Source of the DNA: Acidiflorens sp963847715 | GTDB taxonomy: Bacteria > Acidobacteriota > Terriglobia > Terriglobales > Acidobacteriaceae | Reading direction: 5' to 3' | Assembly (NCBI GenBank): GCA_963847715.1 | Contig: CAWKAZ010000014.1 | Coordinates: 62,001 to 126,000 of the forward strand | Length of the DNA: 64,000 nucleotides | Shown: one piece after another, positions 55,719 through 64,000 of the stretch | Position numbering within the stretch: the stretch's first letter is position 1 | Layout of the letters: each line of letters opens with the position of its first letter | The notes under the pieces: model-generated | Told to the model about the DNA's origin: nothing | Seen by the model: the letters and a program-made list of their open reading frames with translations, nothing else | Databases searched by the model: none | Translations under genes and position numbers: made by a program

Positions 55719-57182
55719 ATGCGAAAAAACAAGACGCGCCGTGATTTCCTCAAAACAGCAGGAGTGGCCGCCGCTGCGCTCACAAATTCCGGTTATTTAA
55801 GAGGAGCGGATTTGCTGCCCCAGTCTTCCACCTCCCCAACCGGAACCCCGGCTGGAACGTTGGCAGTCTGGGTAACGGACAACGACCGTCGACTGGCCCC
55901 CGCTTCGCCCATCGCATGGAGCGACCGCTCCAGCGTGGTTGCGCAAGATGCAATCACTCTGCGGCCGAGCGAGAGGTTTCAGCCTGTCCTCGGCTTTGGC
56001 GCGGCTTTGACAGATGGATCATGTTTTCTGTTTAACGACCTTTCTCCTGCCGTCCGCGAACAGCTGTTTCACGTGCTGTTTCATCCTTCCGAAATGGCGC
56101 TCAATGTGTGCCGCACCTGCATAGGGTCTTCGGACCATTCTGCGTCCGTGTACAGCTTCGATGACGGCGAACCCGATCCCGATCTCAAGCGATTTTCGAT
56201 CGATCACGATCGCGCTTACATTCTGCCGATCCTTCGGCAGGCAAGGCGCGTCAATCCAGACCTTTTCCTGTTTTCATCGCCGTGGAGTCCTCCCGGGTGG
56301 ATGAAGGACAACGGCACGATGCTGGGTGGATGTATGCGGCATACGTACATGCCTTCCTACGCGAACTACCTGGTCAAATTCCTGCAGAGCTACGAGGCCG
56401 AGGGCGTGCCCGTACAGGCGATTACCGTTCAAAACGAAGTGGACGCCGATCAGCAGGGGCTGATGCCGCAGTGTTTCTGGCCGCAGGACTACGAAGCCGA
56501 TTTTGTTCGCCTTCATCTCGGACCGCAGTTTGAACGCAGCGGCATGAAGACGAAAATCTGGATTATCGACCATAACTACAACCTGTGGGGACGCGCCATT
56601 GCCGAACTGGAAACGCCTGGCGTCCGCCAATATACGAACGCGGTGGCCTGGCATGGCTACAGCGGCAAGCCGGAATGGATGCGGCGCGTGCCAGCCGTAT
56701 TTCCTGACATTGAGATGTATTGGACCGAAGGCAGCTCCAACTTCGACGATCCGGACTATTTCAAATGGATACCATGGGCGCAAAACTTCACCACAATTTT
56801 GCAGAATGGCTGCCGTTCAATTACCGGCTGGTGTTTTGCCACTGACAACCATGGCCGCCCAAATGTGGGTCCATACCCGCTAGGTGGTCTCCTTACCATC
56901 GATTCGAAGACGAAGGCGATTTACCATTGCGGGCAGTTCTGGGCGCTGGCGCACTTTTCGAAATTCGTCAAGCGGGCAGCGGTCCGGATCGACTCGCAGA
57001 GTGCGGCAAAGGATTTCTCGCACTGTGCCTTTGAGAATCCGGATGGATCTCTGGTCATCGTAATTACCAACCCGGGTCATGCGCGCACATGCGAGATCCA
57101 ACTCCGTGGAAAAGCGGCCCAACTGTCGCTGCCCGGAGATTCGGTGGTCACTCTAACTGATTCCAATGGACAACGGACATGA
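55719..57182 (+). CDS. GH30-family glycoside hydrolase, Tat-exported (copy 1)
   Basis: The 487 residues begin with a Tat signal (TRRDFLKTAGVAAAAL). The GH30 barrel contains LGFGAALTDGSCFLFNDL, SSPWSPPGWMKDNG, acid/base E240 in VQNEVDADQ and nucleophile E337 in YWTEGSSNF. The small beta domain follows (FENPDGSLVIVITNPG). GH30 includes glucosylceramidases, beta-1,6-glucanases, xylanases and beta-1,6-galactanases. Being cotranscribed with arabinose genes, it probably opens an arabinose-bearing polymer such as arabinogalactan. The next gene is a same-length paralog. Confidence 0.92.
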   Translation: MRKNKTRRDFLKTAGVAAAALTNSGYLRGADLLPQSSTSPTGTPAGTLAVWVTDNDRRLAPASPIAWSDRSSVVAQDAITLRPSERFQPVLGFGAALTDGSCFLFNDLSPAVREQLFHVLFHPSEMALNVCRTCIGSSDHSASVYSFDDGEPDPDLKRFSIDHDRAYILPILRQARRVNPDLFLFSSPWSPPGWMKDNGTMLGGCMRHTYMPSYANYLVKFLQSYEAEGVPVQAITVQNEVDADQQGLMPQCFWPQDYEADFVRLHLGPQFERSGMKTKIWIIDHNYNLWGRAIAELETPGVRQYTNAVAWHGYSGKPEWMRRVPAVFPDIEMYWTEGSSNFDDPDYFKWIPWAQNFTTILQNGCRSITGWCFATDNHGRPNVGPYPLGGLLTIDSKTKAIYHCGQFWALAHFSKFVKRAAVRIDSQSAAKDFSHCAFENPDGSLVIVITNPGHARTCEIQLRGKAAQLSLPGDSVVTLTDSNGQRT

Positions 57183-57222
57183 GCCGCGGACAACGCAATC
57201 AGACCAGAGCATAGGAGCCCAC

Positions 57223-58686
57223 GTGACGAACACGACCCGGCGTAAATTCCTGATGCTTCCAGGAGTGCAGTCGACAATCAGTCCCGCGATCAATGTCGCA
57301 TCGGAGACAAAACAGGTCGCGACTAGAGAGCATTCTGCGTCTCCAACGGGAAATCTGAGCCAGTGGGTCACCGACGACCATCGCAGGGTTTCCCCGACGG
57401 CGCCAATTGCCTGGAGCGACTCCCCTGCAATGGCGGCGCGAGACTCGATCACGCTGCGACCGGAACAGAAGTATCAGGAGATTCTAGGATTTGGCGGGGC
57501 TTTCTCGGACGCATCCTGCTACATGTTCAATCAACTTTCCACGTCAGCTCGATCCGAATTATTTCATGCATTGTTTCATCCATCCGAGATGGCCCTGAAT
57601 GTCTGCCGGACGTGCATCGGGTCGGCTGACTCTGCGACCAAGGTTTATAGTTACGACGACGGCGACGTTGACCCGGACCTGTCCCGTTTTTCCATCGAGC
57701 ACGATCGCCAATACATTCTGCCCATTCTTCGCGAGGCTCGGGGCGTGAACTCTGACTTGCTTCTCTTCTCTTCTCCCTGGAGCCCCCCGGGTTGGATGAA
57801 GTCGAATGGTTCGATGTTAGGCGGGTGCATGCGTCACACCTACATGCCCTCCTACGCCAACTACTTTCTGAAATTTTTGCGTGCCTACGAAGCCGAAGGT
57901 GTGGCGATACACGCGGTAACGGTGCAGAACGAAGTGGATGCCGATCAGGACGGCGAAATGCCCGCCTGTGCTTGGCCCCAGGATTACGAAGCCGACTTTG
58001 TGATCATGCATCTCGGGCCGCTTTTCGAACGCAGCGGTGTTACGACCAAGATTTGGATTATCGACCACAACTACAACCTCTGGGGTCGCGCCATGGGCGA
58101 GTTGGAAACACCCGACTTGCGCAAATATACGAACGCCATCGCCTGGCACGGCTATGTTGGTAACCCGGAATGGATCAACCGTGTGCAGGACGCGTTTCCC
58201 GACGTGGAGATGTACTGGACCGAGGGTGGGCCCTACTACAAAGCTCCCGATTATCAGAAAGACTGGGCGAATTGGGGAAAGACGTTCACCGACATTCTTC
58301 GTAATTGCTGCCGCTCGATCACGACCTGGAACTTAGCCACCAACGAGAATGGGCGGCCGTACGTGGGCAGCAGCCACAACGGTGTCGGTGGGGCCATGAT
58401 CATCGACTCCCAGACAAAGGGGATTTCCTACAGCGGCATGTTCTGGGCGCTCGGACACTTTTCCAGGTTTGTCCGCAGGAGCGCCCGACGGATTGATTCG
58501 CAGAGCACGGCAGCCCAACTTGATCATTGCGCCTTTGAGAATCCCGATGGATCGCTGGTGATCGTCATCACCAACAGTGGTCCGGAGCGGACATGCGAGC
58601 TTCGACTGGACAGCAAAGCTGCGAGCGTGACGTTGCCCGGGAACGCGGTAGTAACGCTAACCTCTCCGAGACCCCTGCGTGGATGA
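57223..58686 (+). CDS. GH30-family glycoside hydrolase, Tat-like export signal (copy 2)
   Basis: This tandem paralog has the same layout: TRRKFLMLPGVQS signal region, LGFGGAFSDASCYMFNQL, SSPWSPPGWMKSNG, E237 in VQNEVDADQ, E334 in YWTEGGPYY, and FENPDGSLVIVITNSG. With GTG 57223 as start, supported by AGGAG, it has 487 residues, exactly as copy 1. An ATG at 57166 would overlap the previous gene and lacks a Shine-Dalgarno. Much of the sequence is identical to copy 1 by eye, but the region after the nucleophile differs (KAPDYQKDWANWGKTF against FDDPDYFKWIPWAQNF), hinting at different substrate contacts. The Tat core is less hydrophobic than in copy 1. Confidence 0.9.
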   Translation: MTNTTRRKFLMLPGVQSTISPAINVASETKQVATREHSASPTGNLSQWVTDDHRRVSPTAPIAWSDSPAMAARDSITLRPEQKYQEILGFGGAFSDASCYMFNQLSTSARSELFHALFHPSEMALNVCRTCIGSADSATKVYSYDDGDVDPDLSRFSIEHDRQYILPILREARGVNSDLLLFSSPWSPPGWMKSNGSMLGGCMRHTYMPSYANYFLKFLRAYEAEGVAIHAVTVQNEVDADQDGEMPACAWPQDYEADFVIMHLGPLFERSGVTTKIWIIDHNYNLWGRAMGELETPDLRKYTNAIAWHGYVGNPEWINRVQDAFPDVEMYWTEGGPYYKAPDYQKDWANWGKTFTDILRNCCRSITTWNLATNENGRPYVGSSHNGVGGAMIIDSQTKGISYSGMFWALGHFSRFVRRSARRIDSQSTAAQLDHCAFENPDGSLVIVITNSGPERTCELRLDSKAASVTLPGNAVVTLTSPRPLRG

Positions 58687-58724
58687 ACAAACGGATTCCC
58701 AATTCCTTCCGCTCTATTTGTATG

Positions 58725-58741
58725 ATGGACACTGTATCCAT
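58725..58741. promoter_or_regulatory. 17-bp palindrome before the araC-type gene
   Basis: ATGGACACTGTATCCAT is palindromic apart from one mismatched pair. It lies 21 bases before the regulator's start codon, so autoregulation is possible. No second copy was found before the PTS genes. Confidence 0.4.
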
Positions 58742-58762
58742 TTTGTACTAATGTAACCTTTC

Positions 58763-59677
58763 ATGAGAGCACTTAGTGCCGAGGTGGGATCCTCGCCGGG
58801 TTCACCCAACAAGATCATTGTCTGCGAACTAGACCGTTACCTTCGCAAAAATCGAGTCCGCCGCGTATATTTCGGAGACGGCAGCACTCCTCCGCCCACA
58901 TTCGCGTACGTCACTAACTTTTCGCGTCTTTCGCTTACGCTCTCCGGCTGCCATACCATGGAAGTTGCCTTCGGTGGCCGCACCGAGATCATCAAGCCAA
59001 CTCAAGGTCACGCGGTGTTTATGCCGGATCATGCTTGGAATAAGCCCGACTGGTCAGGTCCGGTTGGAGTACTGACTTTCCTCTTTGGAGCCAAGCAGGT
59101 TGGGGCTAGCCTGGTGCGTCACCGGGGTGGAACGCAGCAGCCCTCCGTGCTGAAGACCAGCGTGCAAGGCGGTTATGATGTTCCGACACGCAGCATCCTT
59201 GCGGCTCTGAGGGGACTCGCTGCCGACCGCGCCGAGGGTCCTTTCGCCAGGCTGTTAACGGAATCGTTACTGCATTCTTGCCTACGGCTCATGGAGTCGC
59301 CGCGGAAACGCTGGCCACGGAAAGCGATTCGCACCTACGAATCCATTTGCCTTTATGTGCAGGAGAATTTTCAGCGTCCGATTACTCGCCGGAGTATCGC
59401 CGACCACTTCGGGCTGGCCCCAAACTATGTTTCGCGATTGTTCAGGAAAGAGGGGTTCATGCGCTTCAACGACTATCTGAACCTCGTGCGTATGAATCGC
59501 GCTAAGTTCATGCTACAGAACTACCGCGTGCCCCTAAAGGAGATTGCTGCAGACTGTTGCTACAACGATGCGGCTTATTTCTGCAGAGCCTTCAAGAAGG
59601 TCTGCAACCTCACGCCCACCGAGTATCGAACGCAAAGGCCCATCGTTCCATCGCGGAGAGGCCAAGTCAACATCTAG
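58763..59677 (+). CDS. AraC-family transcriptional regulator
   Basis: The 304-residue activator-type protein has an N-terminal cupin-like sensor part (GCHTMEVAFGGRTEIIKPTQ, AVFMPDHAWNKPDW). Two helix-turn-helix motifs lie at the C-terminus (RRSIADHFGLAPNYVSRLFR and LKEIAADCCYNDAAYFCRAF, ending CNLTPTEYRTQ). It stands between the GH30 pair and the PTS genes. Regulation of the PTS operon downstream is the simplest guess. Confidence 0.92.
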   Translation: MRALSAEVGSSPGSPNKIIVCELDRYLRKNRVRRVYFGDGSTPPPTFAYVTNFSRLSLTLSGCHTMEVAFGGRTEIIKPTQGHAVFMPDHAWNKPDWSGPVGVLTFLFGAKQVGASLVRHRGGTQQPSVLKTSVQGGYDVPTRSILAALRGLAADRAEGPFARLLTESLLHSCLRLMESPRKRWPRKAIRTYESICLYVQENFQRPITRRSIADHFGLAPNYVSRLFRKEGFMRFNDYLNLVRMNRAKFMLQNYRVPLKEIAADCCYNDAAYFCRAFKKVCNLTPTEYRTQRPIVPSRRGQVNI

Positions 59678-59745
59678 CCTGGCCGATGCACGACGACCGC
59701 TCACAAAAGGATACTCTAGTGCAACAAACATTCCATTTTTCCTAC

Positions 59746-59774
59746 TTGCTGGAACAGGACGAATGCCACATACT
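59746..59774 (+). promoter_or_regulatory. Candidate promoter of the PTS operon
   Basis: TTGCTG (59746-59751) and CATACT (59769-59774) are 17 bases apart, in the 205-base gap between the AraC gene and the EIIC gene. No operator is recognised. Confidence 0.4.
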
Positions 59775-59882
59775 GCTCGGGCAACGGACTCGATGACAGT
59801 CGGATAAGTCGACACCGGCACCTTTCTCGGGGATGAACTGATAACAATGCATGCCATACGTCGTTGGGGGAGCCGGACCTGA

Positions 59883-60929
59883 ATGCTTGAACTGCTCACC
59901 AATCTCCGTAAACACTTGTTGACCGGCGTCTCTTTCGCCATTCCTTTCATCGCTTGTGGCGGTATTTTGATCGCCGCGGCCATCGCCTTTGCTCCGATGA
60001 CCCCCGCGGGTCCGGATTTTTCAGGTGCTCCGCGACTCAAACTCCTCCTCGACATAGGGGCCGCATCGCTGACATTGATGTTGCCGGTGCTCGCTGGGTA
60101 TATCTCTTATTCGATTGCCGGCAAGCCCGGCTTGCTGCCCGGATTTCTGGGAGGTTATTTGTCTGGCCGGGTCCAAGCCGGCTTCTTGGGCGCGATGCTG
60201 GTCGGGCTATTGGCTGGTTATCTTGTCGAGGCGATCAAAAAGGTGCCGGTCTCGAAACACCTTCGCCCCATTATGCCGATTCTCGTGATCCCAATTGTTT
60301 CGGGTGCTCTAGTTGGCGTGCTCATGATCAAGGTGCTGGGAGCGCCGATTGCGCTCATGATGGAACACGCCACTTCTGCTTTACGAGGCATGAGCACCGG
60401 AAACAATGTTGTGCTGGCGTTGCTCCTTGGCGCAATGATTGCCTTTGACATGGGAGGACCGGTCAACAAGACTGCATTTTTCTTCGGGGCCGCTATGATT
60501 CGGGAGGGTAACTACCAGATCATGGGAGCCTGTGCGGCCGCTATTTGTACGCCTCCTTTGGGTTTGGGATTAGCCACTCTGCTCCGAAAGAATCTCTGGA
60601 CTGTCGAGGAGCGGGAAGCCGGGCTCGCTGGCATTGCGATGGGATTAATCGGTATCACGGAGGGCGCAATTCCTTTTGCTGCCGCAGACCCGCTTCGTGT
60701 TATACCCAGCATCATGGCAGGTTCTGCAGTAGCAGCCGTACTTGCGATGATCGGGAAAGTGGGAGATCACGCTCCTCATGGTGGCCCCATCGTGCTACCC
60801 ATTGTTGATCACCAATGGATGTACGTGCTCGCGATCTTGACCGGCACCTTGGTAACCGCAACTCTAACTATTTTGCTGAAAACGCGCGCTAAGAAGAAGA
60901 TGACCGAACGGAGGGATGAAGCCGCATGA
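59883..60929 (+). CDS. PTS fructose-type permease, EIIC component
   Basis: The 348-residue inner-membrane protein has about nine to ten hydrophobic segments and is the sugar channel of a fructose-family PTS. Motifs are HLLTGVSFAIPFIACGGILI, PGLLPGFLGGYLSGRVQAGF, IAFDMGGPVNKTAFFFG and GITEGAIPFAAADPLRVIPS, all typical of FruA EIIC. It is a stand-alone EIIC, where FruA normally carries EIIB in the same chain. It overlaps the EIIB gene by four bases (ATGA), so the two are translationally coupled. The transported sugar may be fructose or a relative. Confidence 0.93.
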   Translation: MLELLTNLRKHLLTGVSFAIPFIACGGILIAAAIAFAPMTPAGPDFSGAPRLKLLLDIGAASLTLMLPVLAGYISYSIAGKPGLLPGFLGGYLSGRVQAGFLGAMLVGLLAGYLVEAIKKVPVSKHLRPIMPILVIPIVSGALVGVLMIKVLGAPIALMMEHATSALRGMSTGNNVVLALLLGAMIAFDMGGPVNKTAFFFGAAMIREGNYQIMGACAAAICTPPLGLGLATLLRKNLWTVEEREAGLAGIAMGLIGITEGAIPFAAADPLRVIPSIMAGSAVAAVLAMIGKVGDHAPHGGPIVLPIVDHQWMYVLAILTGTLVTATLTILLKTRAKKKMTERRDEAA

Positions 60930-61225
60930 AAATTGTCGCAGTCACCGCGTGTCCAACTGGCATTGCCCACACATACATGGCTGCCGCGCGATTGGAAAAG
61001 GTCGCCAAAGACCTTGGGCATGAGATCAAAGTAGAAACGCAGGGCGCTATGGGCGTTGAGAACAAGCTCACGGAAAACGACATCCGTCAGGCGCAGATCG
61101 CAATCTTCGCCGTGGACATTGAGATCGAAGGTCGGGAACGATTCAATGGCGTAAAGGTCATTCACGTTCCCTTGCAGGAAGTGCTGAGGAATCCGGAGGG
61201 TATCTTCGCAAAGATCCAACGCTGA
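60926..61225 (+). CDS. PTS fructose-type EIIB component
   Basis: The 99-residue cytoplasmic phosphocarrier has the phospho-cysteine C9 in VTACPTGIAHTYMAA, the signature of fructose EIIB. IKVETQGAMGVENKLTENDI and AIFAVDIEIEGRERF complete the fold. It takes phosphate from EIIA and gives it to the sugar at EIIC. The next gene begins after two bases. Confidence 0.95.
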   Translation: MKIVAVTACPTGIAHTYMAAARLEKVAKDLGHEIKVETQGAMGVENKLTENDIRQAQIAIFAVDIEIEGRERFNGVKVIHVPLQEVLRNPEGIFAKIQR

Positions 61226-61227
61226 GT

Positions 61228-63759
61228 ATGACGCAATCTGTGAGCACTTCGCCGAGTTTCACATTCATTTGTTCTCTGTCCAATGGAATCCATGCCCGGC
61301 CTGCCAGCCATTTGGCGGAACTGGCGAGTACTTTTGCCTCCGAGTGCGTTCTGACCAATACGCGGAACAACGCGACCGCAAACGTCAAGAGCGTGTTGGC
61401 GATCATTTCCTCAGACGTCCGACTCGGCGACCGCTGCCTGGTTCAGGCGAATGGCCCGGATGAGCATTCCGCTCACGCAGCGTTGCAACATTTGATTGGC
61501 GAGGTTCTGCCTGGATGTGATGTTCCGCTGGCTACCGTCGTTGGACTCGATCGGAACCAGTCTCTACCCCGCGTTTTGCAAACGGCAGGGGTAAGTTCCT
61601 CGTTCGGCTTGCCAGTGAGCGGCGGTTTTGTTCGTGGCAAAGTGGTGATCGTAAGTGGGATGACGCTCCCGCGCACCTTGCAGGCGAAGTCGGGCCTCGA
61701 TGCAGGATGGGAACTGGAGCGGCTCCAGAGAGCCCTCACTACGGTTCGTAGTCGAATTCGAGAGAAAGTCGCGCATGCAATTTCCCCCACAGCTGCAGCG
61801 ATACTGCAAGCGGACTTGGCTATCGCCGGCGATGTTTCCTTCGCCGAGAAGTTGGCGGAACACATTTTACAGGGAGAATCCGCGGGCCAGGCGGTTATGG
61901 AAGGCGGAGAATTCTTCATGTCTGTCCTGCGCCGATCGGAAAGCGTATACACTCGGGAGCGCGCCTCGGACATTCAGGAGATCTGCCTTCAATTGCTCGA
62001 TGAGATCTACGGCGCAGAATTTCGCGCATCCGAGGTCGAACTGCACGAACCCTCCGTGGTCGTAGCTGAGTCCCTTGCTCCGCAGCAACTTCTTGGACTT
62101 GATCGTTATTTTTTGAGGGCTGTCGTGCTCGAGCATTCGGGTACGACATCTCATGCCGTCATCCTGGCACACTCGCTCGGAATCCCTCTTATTGTCGGCG
62201 TGAAGAACGCGCGTGTTTCGTTTTCTCCAGGGCAGGAAGTCGTGGTCGACGCAAATAGAGGCTTCGTCGTCCCTTGTGCCGCCAATACGGTGAAGAAATT
62301 CTACGAACGCGAAGTAACGACGATTGAACGACGCTGTCGGCTTTTGGCCCGGTATGCAAATGGTCCCGCGACTACCAGCGACGGCAAGACTCTGGACGTG
62401 TCTGCCAACGCATCATCCTGCGAGACGACAGAACGAGCATTCGCCGAGGGTGCGGACGGGATTGGATTGTTCAGGACAGAGATGTTGTTCTTAGGACGGG
62501 AAGCGCCTCCATCGGAAGATGAGCAGTTTGCGATTTACGCGGAGGTAGCACGCATTGCCGCAGGGCGCCCAGTTATCATTCGCACTTTTGACATCGGTGC
62601 CGATAAGCCCGCGCCTTTCTTGGGACTCGCCCCGGAATCCAATCCCTTCCTTGGATATCGAGGTGTGCGTTTGTATGCAGAACACAAGGAGCTAGTGCAA
62701 TCTCAAATGCGAGCAATTCTTCGCGCATCGTCACTCGGACGCATTCAGATTATGGTGCCCATGGTCTCGTCCCTGGAGGAGGTACTGGAATTCAAGGCTA
62801 TGCTCTTGAAAGCTGCGCAGTCTCTTACGGCCATCGGCGTCGCTATCCAACACGATATTCTGATCGGCATCATGATTGAGGTGCCCTCGGCGGCCTTCAT
62901 ACTCAATGAGCTATCGACGGAGATAGATTATTTTAGTATCGGGACCAATGATCTCAGTCAATACTTCTTCGCTGCCGATCGGGGCAATTCAAAAATTGCG
63001 GGTCTATCGAACGTACGTCATCCCAGTTTCCTTCGTTTCCTAAAACAGACTGTGGACCAAATTCGCCGAGCCGGAAAATGGGTAGGAATGTGCGGAGAGA
63101 TGGCAGCCGACATTCGTGCGCTGCCCCTGCTTTTAGGACTGGGACTGGACGAGATCAGTCTTCCCTCCGCACAAATTCCTGAATTCAAGAGAAGAATCTC
63201 CGGATCCCGTATCGCTGACTGCCACGAAATCCTGAACCGGGCCATTGCTTGCACGAGCCCTGCGGAGGTTGACGAACTTTTGGGTCGCGATCAGTTTTCA
63301 GGAGCGGGACAGCCTTTGCTGAGCGAGGACATGATCGTGCTCGAAAGCAATAGTGAAAGTAAAGAAGAGGCAATTCAGGAAATCGTAGATGCATTCTATG
63401 TTGCTGGCCGAATCGAGGACCGGTATCGCCTGGAAGAAGCCTTATGGGCTCGCGAGGCTGTATATTCCACTGGATTGGGCTATGGATTTGCTGTTCCACA
63501 CTGCAAGACAGAAGCCATCGCCAGCGACTCGATCGGTATCCTAAGGCTTAATCGGCCAATTGAGTGGGGATCGGTCGATGGCAAGCCAGTGCACATGGTC
63601 GTTCTCATCGCACTGCGCGACCTAGGCAGCCCCATCAGTCACATGCAGGTGCTCTCTAAGGTTGCGCGGAAGTTGATGGACGAGGAGTTCCGGACACGTC
63701 TGCTCGCAGTCAAAACTCCTCCTGAGGCGGTGGCCTGCTTGGTGCGGCAACTCGAGTGA
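61228..63759 (+). CDS. HPr-EI-EIIA fusion (PEP-protein phosphotransferase)
   Basis: The 843 residues carry the whole soluble phosphorelay in one chain. An HPr domain comes first (NGIHARPASHLAEL, phospho-H22, about 1-95). EI follows, with phospho-H309 in SGTTSHAVILAHSLG, the PEP-binding barrel (GADGIGLFRTEMLFLGR, FSIGTNDLSQYFFAADRG) and GMCGEMAAD. A fructose EIIA ends it (about 690-843) with H758 in GYGFAVPHCK. All active residues are present. With the two genes upstream it forms a complete PTS, needing no other general PTS protein. The order HPr-EI-EIIA differs from E. coli FruB (EIIA-HPr-like). Confidence 0.94.
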   Translation: MTQSVSTSPSFTFICSLSNGIHARPASHLAELASTFASECVLTNTRNNATANVKSVLAIISSDVRLGDRCLVQANGPDEHSAHAALQHLIGEVLPGCDVPLATVVGLDRNQSLPRVLQTAGVSSSFGLPVSGGFVRGKVVIVSGMTLPRTLQAKSGLDAGWELERLQRALTTVRSRIREKVAHAISPTAAAILQADLAIAGDVSFAEKLAEHILQGESAGQAVMEGGEFFMSVLRRSESVYTRERASDIQEICLQLLDEIYGAEFRASEVELHEPSVVVAESLAPQQLLGLDRYFLRAVVLEHSGTTSHAVILAHSLGIPLIVGVKNARVSFSPGQEVVVDANRGFVVPCAANTVKKFYEREVTTIERRCRLLARYANGPATTSDGKTLDVSANASSCETTERAFAEGADGIGLFRTEMLFLGREAPPSEDEQFAIYAEVARIAAGRPVIIRTFDIGADKPAPFLGLAPESNPFLGYRGVRLYAEHKELVQSQMRAILRASSLGRIQIMVPMVSSLEEVLEFKAMLLKAAQSLTAIGVAIQHDILIGIMIEVPSAAFILNELSTEIDYFSIGTNDLSQYFFAADRGNSKIAGLSNVRHPSFLRFLKQTVDQIRRAGKWVGMCGEMAADIRALPLLLGLGLDEISLPSAQIPEFKRRISGSRIADCHEILNRAIACTSPAEVDELLGRDQFSGAGQPLLSEDMIVLESNSESKEEAIQEIVDAFYVAGRIEDRYRLEEALWAREAVYSTGLGYGFAVPHCKTEAIASDSIGILRLNRPIEWGSVDGKPVHMVVLIALRDLGSPISHMQVLSKVARKLMDEEFRTRLLAVKTPPEAVACLVRQLE

Positions 63760-64000
63760 AACCGAGATCATGATCCCCAGTCTGCATCACACCCGAACGT
63801 TCCCGTCATCGATGACCTTGAAGAGGTGTTTTGCCTGCCACTTTCAATTCTATGTTTATCGGAGTGCGGTCAATTTTGTCGGTACGCCATCGCACGGACT
63901 ATAAATTTCATGATGGATGGCAATTGAAGGGTTGGATTGAGTTGGCATTGACCAATATCACTCCTCGGTGGGCGCTAGCCCACTGCTGAAACACCAGGTT
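63760..64000. other. Non-coding right edge with one hairpin
   Basis: I see no gene in these 241 bases. GTGGGC-GCTA-GCCCAC (63968-63983) can fold into a six-pair stem but has no T-run. No 1-phosphofructokinase gene begins before the window ends. Confidence 0.5.

Noticed and set aside
59686..59796. Possible 36-residue peptide before the PTS genes
   Set aside because: It has no ribosome-binding site or recognisable feature and lies over the candidate PTS promoter.
1..64000. CRISPR arrays, rRNA genes and intact insertion sequences
   Set aside because: No regularly spaced repeats, rRNA signatures or transposase frames were seen.

Overview
The window looks like a chromosomal piece of an Acidobacteriota genome, most likely class Terriglobia. 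This is inferred from gene content and not from a marker tree: an Oar-like TonB receptor with an N-terminal carboxypeptidase-regulatory-like domain, a CRTAC1/FG-GAP protein, a TPR lipid- or secretion-type protein, many Tat-exported sugar enzymes, and long inverted repeats beginning TGTCATCCTGAGCG of the kind dispersed in that phylum. Base composition is moderately GC-rich, so long antisense open frames are common and were ignored.

Region 1 (1-15453) is housekeeping: the 3' part of a molybdopterin oxidoreductase, a divergent Hfq, an inositol-monophosphatase (SuhB), a fused aconitase-family enzyme with swivel domain first, a B12-binding radical SAM protein, a 7Fe ferredoxin, RecO, glycyl-tRNA synthetase alpha and beta, pyruvate phosphate dikinase, one unknown conserved-looking gene, and tRNA-Glu(UUC).

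Region 2 (15413-16290) is a boundary. Directly 3' of the tRNA lies a decayed large serine recombinase, with no catalytic domain and its C-terminal half spread over three reading frames. This suggests that the following DNA arrived by integration at tRNA-Glu.

Region 3 (16292-63759) is a block of about 47 kb devoted to plant or microbial glycans. It holds a GH27 alpha-galactosidase, a GH51 arabinofuranosidase-like enzyme, two GH2 enzymes, two GH38 enzymes and two tandem GH30 enzymes. A seven-gene leftward operon (30952 to 21073) joins a periplasmic oxidoreductase/TIM-barrel pair and a GH2 enzyme to a likely non-phosphorylative sugar-acid route: SDR dehydrogenase, MBL-fold protein, enolase-superfamily dehydratase and HpcH/HpaI aldolase. 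Next come an MFS sugar porter, an IclR regulator, a TonB receptor and a CRTAC1 protein. An L-arabinose operon (LacI, AraD, FucI/AraA-like isomerase, AraB) runs directly into the two GH30 genes. An AraC regulator and a complete fructose-type PTS (EIIC, EIIB, HPr-EI-EIIA) close the block.

The most interesting signal is regulatory. A 13-bp palindrome TCCGTnnnACGGA occurs four times, each just upstream of a TTGAC-type promoter, serving the seven-gene operon, the MFS porter, the TonB receptor and the second GH2 gene. In two cases the operator-to-promoter gap is identical (19 nt). The IclR gene in the middle is the obvious candidate regulator. A second code, TGAGyAAACGTTTrCTCA, marks lacI and the ara-GH30 operon. 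Together these define an oxidative galactoside/arabinogalactan utilisation locus that I do not recognise as a described system.
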